From NCBI RefSeq assembly GCF_014648355.1, contig NZ_BMQY01000002.1, forward strand, positions 513,328 to 577,327: a DNA stretch of 64,000 nucleotides, in the 5' to 3' direction. Position numbers and translations under genes: made by a program. The DNA is from Couchioplanes azureus (GTDB taxonomy: Bacteria; Actinomycetota; Actinomycetes; Mycobacteriales; Micromonosporaceae). This document shows, piece after piece, positions 62,503-64,000 of the stretch (positions are counted from its first letter, which is position 1; each line of letters starts with the position of its first letter). The notes under the pieces are model-generated. The model was not told the origin of the DNA. It ran no database searches and saw nothing but the letters and a program-made list of their open reading frames with translations.

Positions 62503-63714
62503 TCACTGCTGTCCCGGCCACGCGGAGTGCGGCGGCTGCTGTTGCGCCCCGTACGCCGGACCGCCGCTCGCCGGGGCCGGAGTGCCGAAACCGGGCGCGG
62601 GGGTGCCGAATGCCGGGCCGCCGCTCGCCGGGGCCGGAACCCCGGACGCGGGTGCCACGTGGCCGTTGACCGCGGCGTCCTGGCGGGACGCCACCGCCGG
62701 CGCCGGCACGCTGGCCATGATCCGGGCGACGATGTGGTCGGCCGGGATGTCGTCGGCGAGCGCGTCGTAGCTGAGCACGAGCCGGTGCCGCAGGATGTCC
62801 GGCGCGATGTCCTGCACGTCCTGCGGCAGCGCGTAGTCCCGGCCGCGCAGCAGCGCCAGCGCCCGGGTGGCGCGCACGATGCCGAGCGAGGCGCGCGGGC
62901 TGGCGCCGTACTGGATCAGCTGGGCGACGTCCGGCATGCCGTGCTGGGCCGGGGCGCGGGTGGCCAGCACGAGCCGTACGGTGTAGTCGACCAGCGCGTT
63001 GTGGACGAAGACCTGGTCCGCGCGGCGCTGCAGGCCGAGCAGATCCTCGGAGGTGAAGATCTGCTTCGGCTCGGGTGCGCTGACGCCCATCCGGTAGACG
63101 ATCTCGCGTTCCTCGGCGTCGGTCGGGTAGCCCACGAGGATCTTCATCAGGAAGCGGTCGCGCTGGGCCTCCGGCAGCGGGTAGACGCCCTCCTGCTCGA
63201 TGGGGTTCTGCGTCGCCATGACCAGGAACGGGTCCGGCACCCGGTGGGTCTCGCCGCCGATCGACACCTGGTGCTCGGCCATCACCTCGAGCAGCGCCGA
63301 CTGCACCTTCGCCGGGGCCCGGTTGATCTCGTCGGCGAGCAGGAAGTTGACGAACACCGGGCCGAGCTCGACGTCGAACTTCTCGCTGGACTGCCGGTAG
63401 ATCCGGGTGCCGACGATGTCGGCGGGCACCAGGTCGGGGGTGAACTGGACGCGGGAGAAGGTGCCGCCGACCACCCGCGCCAGGGTCTCCACCGCCAGCG
63501 TCTTGGCCACGCCGGGCACGCCCTCGAGCAGGCAGTGCCCCCGGGCCAGCAGCGCGACGAACATCCGCTCGACCATCCGGTCCTGCCCGACGATGACCCG
63601 CTTGACCTCGAACATGGCGCGCTCGAGCTGGGTGGCGTCCTGCGCGGGCGGCACCGGAGGGTCGGCGGGCTCCGTCGTGCCGGTCGTGCCCTCGGGTGTG
63701 GTCGGGTCGGCCAC
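62503..63714 (-). CDS. MoxR family AAA+ ATPase
   Basis: A 403-residue ATPase with a disordered N-terminus, Walker A LEGVPGVAKT, Walker B FLLADEINRAP, sensor 1 MATQNPIEQEGVYPLPEAQ and the C-terminal lid with GASPRASLGIVRAT. The last 50 residues are Pro/Gly/Ala-rich. GTG at 63714 was chosen because GGAGG lies four bases upstream; an in-frame ATG at 63774 lacks one. It heads the MoxR-DUF58-VWA operon. Confidence 0.93.
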   Translation of the reverse strand: MADPTTPEGTTGTTEPADPPVPPAQDATQLERAMFEVKRVIVGQDRMVERMFVALLARGHCLLEGVPGVAKTLAVETLARVVGGTFSRVQFTPDLVPADIVGTRIYRQSSEKFDVELGPVFVNFLLADEINRAPAKVQSALLEVMAEHQVSIGGETHRVPDPFLVMATQNPIEQEGVYPLPEAQRDRFLMKILVGYPTDAEEREIVYRMGVSAPEPKQIFTSEDLLGLQRRADQVFVHNALVDYTVRLVLATRAPAQHGMPDVAQLIQYGASPRASLGIVRATRALALLRGRDYALPQDVQDIAPDILRHRLVLSYDALADDIPADHIVARIMASVPAPAVASRQDAAVNGHVAPASGVPAPASGGPAFGTPAPGFGTPAPASGGPAYGAQQQPPHSAWPGQQ

Positions 63715-63930
63715 CGGTCCTCCAACAGCGTGTCGCACGTCTCGGTCGGCGTCGGCACGGGTGCCGACGCTCAAGACTTACACGACCATGCGCGAAGCGG
63801 TCCGGCGGAGCGGTATTACGCGCCGACCGCAAGGGTACGAACATGTCGATCTTTCTGCGCGATGCGCACGGACGGGCACGCCCATCGGGTAGACGACGGG
63901 CCGGATGAGCCGTGTAACATTCAGCGCGTC

Positions 63931-63960
63931 GCCGGGCGACTTCCCCCGTGGTCGCCCGGC
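63931..63960. terminator. Perfect 10-bp inverted repeat
   Basis: GCCGGGCGAC, ten bases, GTCGCCCGGC. There is no U-tract. It could terminate a transcript or be a regulatory palindrome before the next gene. Confidence 0.45.
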
Positions 63961-63985
63961 GCTCAACTCCCCTCGCGGCCCTCGA

Positions 63986-64000
63986 TAGGCTCGCGGAGTG
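63986..64000 (+). promoter_or_regulatory. Probable leaderless promoter and GTG start at the window edge
   Basis: TAGGCT at 63986-63991 is followed by six bases and a GTG at 63998-64000. This is the standard leaderless -10 geometry, so a gene running out of the window is likely. The product cannot be told. Confidence 0.4.

Larger units (their letters stand above)
63715..64000. other. Upstream region of the MoxR operon and right edge
   Basis: The interval holds a 21-codon frame at 63843-63908 (MSIFLRDAHGRARPSG) of doubtful coding value, the hairpin at 63931-63960, and what looks like the start of a new gene at the very end. No complete gene is visible. Confidence 0.5.

Overview
The window is very GC-rich, uses GTG and TTG starts freely, shows frequent ATGA/GTGA stop-start overlaps, and contains a fabG-inhA-hemH cluster, a DUF3097 gene, SpoIIE/STAS/HATPase partner-switching proteins and many two-component systems. 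This points to a filamentous actinobacterium. Three methyl-accepting chemotaxis proteins, at least two of them behind flagellar sigma (FliA/WhiG-type) promoter matches, suggest a member with motile spores. Actinoplanes or another Micromonosporaceae genus is my best inference, not a demonstrated identification.

Layout. 0.1-11 kb: a MurL-like peptidoglycan epimerase; an MFS exporter divergent from its TetR repressor across a long perfect palindrome; a proline-rich globin/ferredoxin-reductase fusion that has lost its expected heme ligands; a PatB-type aminotransferase; a SpoU rRNA/tRNA methyltransferase; a GNAT; and an MFS gene with a probable leaderless promoter. 11-17 kb: stomatin-like (SPFH) and NfeD partners, a serine beta-lactamase-like hydrolase, a DUF3097 operon and a Nudix hydrolase. 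17-21 kb: chemoreceptor 1, an alpha/beta hydrolase, and a STAS / anti-sigma kinase / PP2C phosphatase set. 21-25 kb: fabG-fabI-hemH-HAD-methyltransferase, one tightly packed operon on the minus strand. 25-30.5 kb: short ORFs, an AI-2E family permease, a secreted HNH nuclease, a universal stress protein and a transporter fused to a second stress-protein domain.

30.5-36.2 kb: two divergent chemoreceptors, the second followed at once by a membrane GGDEF-EAL protein. 36.3-49.4 kb: a PAP2 phosphatase, two NarL-type two-component systems (one kinase with a large glycine-rich insertion inside its ATP-binding domain), an ABC-2 exporter, a secreted S33 peptidase, a decayed IS5-type transposase, a methyltransferase, a GNAT and an orphan histidine kinase. 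49.6-50.9 kb: a secreted neprosin-like protein with perfect 30-bp repeats.

50.9-58.6 kb is the most unusual part: four exported proteins on the minus strand whose stop and start codons overlap by four bases at every junction. They are a two-domain laccase, a 1302-residue ThuA / discoidin / sugar-dehydrogenase / PKD / DUF1080 protein, a cupredoxin with three Ig-like repeats, and a beta-helix-like protein. Proteins two and three share a module of about 70 residues that I do not recognise. The set looks like an extracellular copper and carbohydrate oxidation system.

58.7-64 kb: an anti-sigma type ATPase, NhaA, and a VWA / DUF58 / MoxR operon. The right edge probably carries the leaderless start of another gene. 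All coordinates were read by eye from the sequence; family calls rest on recognised motifs and were not checked by database search.
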